This document shows, piece after piece, positions 62,133-64,000 of a stretch of DNA of 64,000 bases. Source of the DNA: Desulfosarcina ovata subsp. ovata (GTDB lineage: Bacteria > Desulfobacterota > Desulfobacteria > Desulfobacterales > Desulfosarcinaceae); assembly GCF_009689005.1 (NCBI RefSeq), contig NZ_AP021879.1, positions 1,612,001 through 1,676,000 of the forward strand, written 5' to 3'. The position numbers and the translations under genes were made by a program. Within the stretch, counting starts at the first letter, position 1. Every line of letters begins with the position of its first letter. Under the pieces are notes generated by a model that was not told where the DNA came from, ran no database searches, and saw only the letters and a program-made list of their open reading frames with translations.

Positions 62133-63509
62133 TTATTCCCTGGCCCTTCGCTGCCGGCAATGTTCTTTCCACAAATTTTCCGCCTCGTTTCGAAGGGATA
62201 AGAGGTCGGTATGACTCAAAGCCTCCGTTCGTACCACCGCATTATGGTAACCATCGTACTCATCCGGGTTGGTCGACAAGAGATGCCCGCTTTTAAGAAG
62301 CATGTCATAAAACCGACTGCCTGGAAACGGGGTTGCGATCGAGAATTGAAGGCTGTCCGGATCCAGGTCCAAGGCGAGCGCCATGGTCTCCCGGGCCGTT
62401 TCTTCTGTCTCTCCTGGAAGACCGAACATAAAGGTAAGATGATATTGGATCCCCAACTCGCGCGTAATTTTAATCGTCTCGCCAACTTTTTCCAGGTCAA
62501 GCCCTTTGCATGCACCATCCAGTATCTCCTGGGCACCGGACTCCACACCGTATTTCAATGCATGAAGACCTGCGTCCTTGAGGGTTTCGAGAAGCTCTCG
62601 ATCCATCTGATCGGCGCGTGCCATGATCGCCCAGGGGAGATTTAATTTTCTGGATTTGATCTCCCGGCATAAGTCCATGATGCGCGTCTTTCCCACGTTG
62701 AAGGTATCGTCGTCAAAGTAGAAGGAACGGGAGCCATAGGTTTTCACGCAAGACTCGATCTCATCAACAATATCCTTGGAACTTCGGGTCCGATAGCTGC
62801 TGCCACCATACATGAGTTGAGGCCATGCACAGAATACGCATCCGAATGGACATCCACGTGAGGCCAAGATTTGCAAAGACGGAGCGGGAATACCTCCCGG
62901 CCGGTCATTATACCGGGCCATGGGAAGCATATCCCGTGCAGGCCAGGGGAAATCGTCCAGATTTGCGTGAAGAGTCCCACGGGAATTTATTCTTACCCCT
63001 CCTCGTTCATCCCGCCATGCAAGTCCCGGCACCTTTTCCAATGATGTCTGGTCTCTGATTGCCTGAAGCAGACTCAGCAGAGGGAATTCATATTCACCGC
63101 CCAACGCAAAATCGAGTTCCGGCTTTTCAGACAGAAACTCAGAATTTCCAAGGTCCTGATGAGCGCCCCCGAAAATGATTTTGACATCCTTTCCCATCAG
63201 CTTCCGAACATGATGGAGTACCCTGAGATCCGTATTCAAAGAAGCTGAAGAAATTTCGAAAAAAATGATATCTGGCCCGAAAGATACGATCCGTTCAAAA
63301 AAGGTTTCATCCTCAATATCTTCTGCAACGGCATCCACCAGAAAGGGCGTAAATCCGTCGTCACGCAAAAGAGAGGTGGCATACGCCAAAAAAAATGGAA
63401 ACGGCATATAGCTGCAACCGTCCGCTTCAAAATGAGGCCATCTGGAACCAGCCCTTACTCCGTAAAAACCAGGCTTTCGCCAAGGTGCATTGCCAAGAAA
63501 AACTTTCAT
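62133..63509 (-). CDS. B12-binding radical SAM protein
   Basis: A 458-residue protein. The N-terminal cobalamin-binding type domain (1-150) has 'FGPDIIFFEISSASLN' and 'VKIIFGGAHQDL'. The radical SAM domain follows with the cluster motif in 'SRGCPFGCVFCAWPQL', then 'FYFDDDTFNVGKTRI' and 'KYGVESGAQEILDGA'. Such proteins methylate unactivated carbons or rearrange rings. The B12-contacting His of DxHxxG type is not evident, as in many members. The ATG at 63509 follows AAAGGG; a TTG at 63515 is less likely. Confidence 0.88.
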   Translation of the reverse strand: MKVFLGNAPWRKPGFYGVRAGSRWPHFEADGCSYMPFPFFLAYATSLLRDDGFTPFLVDAVAEDIEDETFFERIVSFGPDIIFFEISSASLNTDLRVLHHVRKLMGKDVKIIFGGAHQDLGNSEFLSEKPELDFALGGEYEFPLLSLLQAIRDQTSLEKVPGLAWRDERGGVRINSRGTLHANLDDFPWPARDMLPMARYNDRPGGIPAPSLQILASRGCPFGCVFCAWPQLMYGGSSYRTRSSKDIVDEIESCVKTYGSRSFYFDDDTFNVGKTRIMDLCREIKSRKLNLPWAIMARADQMDRELLETLKDAGLHALKYGVESGAQEILDGACKGLDLEKVGETIKITRELGIQYHLTFMFGLPGETEETARETMALALDLDPDSLQFSIATPFPGSRFYDMLLKSGHLLSTNPDEYDGYHNAVVRTEALSHTDLLSLRNEAENLWKEHCRQRRARE

Positions 63510-63527
63510 ATTCAACCCTTTTCCATT

Positions 63528-64000
63528 TTATTCCACCGTTGCCATGACGATTTTTCTGAGAGAGGCACACGCTGCATCCATATTCCATTCACGCTCAACC
63601 CTTGAAAGCCCCTCTCGCCCCAACGAAATTCGCATTTCGGCATCTTTAAAAAGGCGGATAATTGCATTTGCATAGTCGTTCACAGAGTCTGCCAGAATAC
63701 CGGTTTTTTCTGTTTCTACAAAGTATTTTGCCTCACCCAAGGAAGTTGATATCACAGGCTTGGCACAGGCATAGTATTCAAAAATTTTAGTGGGGCTTTT
63801 GCTCTCCTGAAAGAGGGATGGTAACAGCAGGCAATATAAACCAACGTCAATCGACTGCAGATACGCAGGCATTTTCTTGGGATTAAGCCATGGAATCATT
63901 ACAATCGGATAGTTGGAAAATCGGGTTTTCACCTGTTTCTCAACCGCATTGTAATAATCCCCCCCGCCCACAATATCCAACCGAATTTTTTCAAATTCAC
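63528..64000 (-). CDS. GT-B glycosyltransferase, C-terminal part (runs off the window)
   Basis: The reading frame stays open to the window edge, so the N-terminus is missing; at least 157 residues are visible. The part reads like the second Rossmann domain of a family 1/4 glycosyltransferase: 'LDIVGGGDYYNAVEKQV', 'YPIVMIPWLNPKKMPAYLQ', then the donor-binding 'SPTKIFEYYACAKPVIST' with its Glu, and a terminal helix. It ends 18 bases before the B12 radical SAM gene and is the furthest-upstream visible gene of the operon. Confidence 0.9.
   Translation of the reverse strand, partial: EFEKIRLDIVGGGDYYNAVEKQVKTRFSNYPIVMIPWLNPKKMPAYLQSIDVGLYCLLLPSLFQESKSPTKIFEYYACAKPVISTSLGEAKYFVETEKTGILADSVNDYANAIIRLFKDAEMRISLGREGLSRVEREWNMDAACASLRKIVMATVE

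Noticed and set aside
1..64000. CRISPR arrays, tRNA and rRNA genes
   Set aside because: No regularly spaced repeats, cloverleaf-like sequences or conserved rRNA blocks were noticed on either strand.

Overview
The window looks like chromosomal DNA of a motile Gram-negative bacterium, most likely a deltaproteobacterial (Desulfobacterota-type) sulfate-reducer relative. This is inferred from the mix of genes: KdsB and L/P-ring genes imply an outer membrane with LPS, the flagellar genes are controlled by sigma-54 and sigma-28, and radical SAM enzymes are abundant. No rRNA or tRNA gene and no CRISPR array was seen.

Region 1 (1-7.6 kb) is housekeeping: the 3' end of a CorC/HlyC-type CBS protein, elongation factor P with a TrpF-like protein, a lytic transglycosylase of MltF type, GMP synthase with a coiled-coil membrane protein, and a HIT protein with KdsB. 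Region 2 (8-10.7 kb, + strand) is a response regulator with an HD-GYP domain followed directly by motA and motB, ending at a perfect 25-bp inverted-repeat terminator.

Region 3 (10.8-44.4 kb, almost all - strand) is a nearly complete flagellar locus. In transcription order it holds a sigma-54 activator, a second sigma-54 activator with a degenerate receiver, flgBC-fliEFGHI, fliJK-flgDE, fliLMNOPQR-flhB, flhAFG-fliA-(SwrB-like), flgFGAHIJMNKL. I find -24/-12 sigma-54 promoter candidates in front of five structural blocks and in front of the second activator. A near-consensus sigma-28 promoter precedes the flagellin gene on the other strand. Together these suggest a cascade: activator 1 + sigma-54, then activator 2 and the basal body/hook, then FliA released from FlgM, then flagellin and motor.

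Region 4 (45.3-49.9 kb) holds a short flagellin, FlbT and FlaF (+ strand), and a large Maf-type flagellin glycosyltransferase (- strand). Region 5 (about 50.0-53.1 kb) is a recombinase-in-trio (RIT) element: three overlapping intact tyrosine recombinases, with a 15-bp inverted repeat that covers the first gene's ribosome binding site and start. Region 6 (53.2-64 kb, - strand, running off the window) is a compact ten-gene glycan-type operon: three radical SAM proteins (one fused to TPRs, one B12-dependent), three NAD-dependent sugar epimerases/decarboxylases, three glycosyltransferases and a sialidase-like protein. Next to the Maf gene, this is the best candidate in the window for an undescribed pathway, perhaps making or attaching an unusual sugar on flagellin or the cell surface.

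The most notable single proteins are an FlhF with a C-terminal Ada-type zinc-binding module and divergent GTPase motifs, the FlrC-like regulator with a broken phosphorylation pocket, a TrpF-like protein lacking the catalytic Cys, an epimerase with Phe in place of the catalytic Tyr, and a sialidase homologue with His in place of the first active-site Arg. All assignments are from reading motifs and context; no database search was run.
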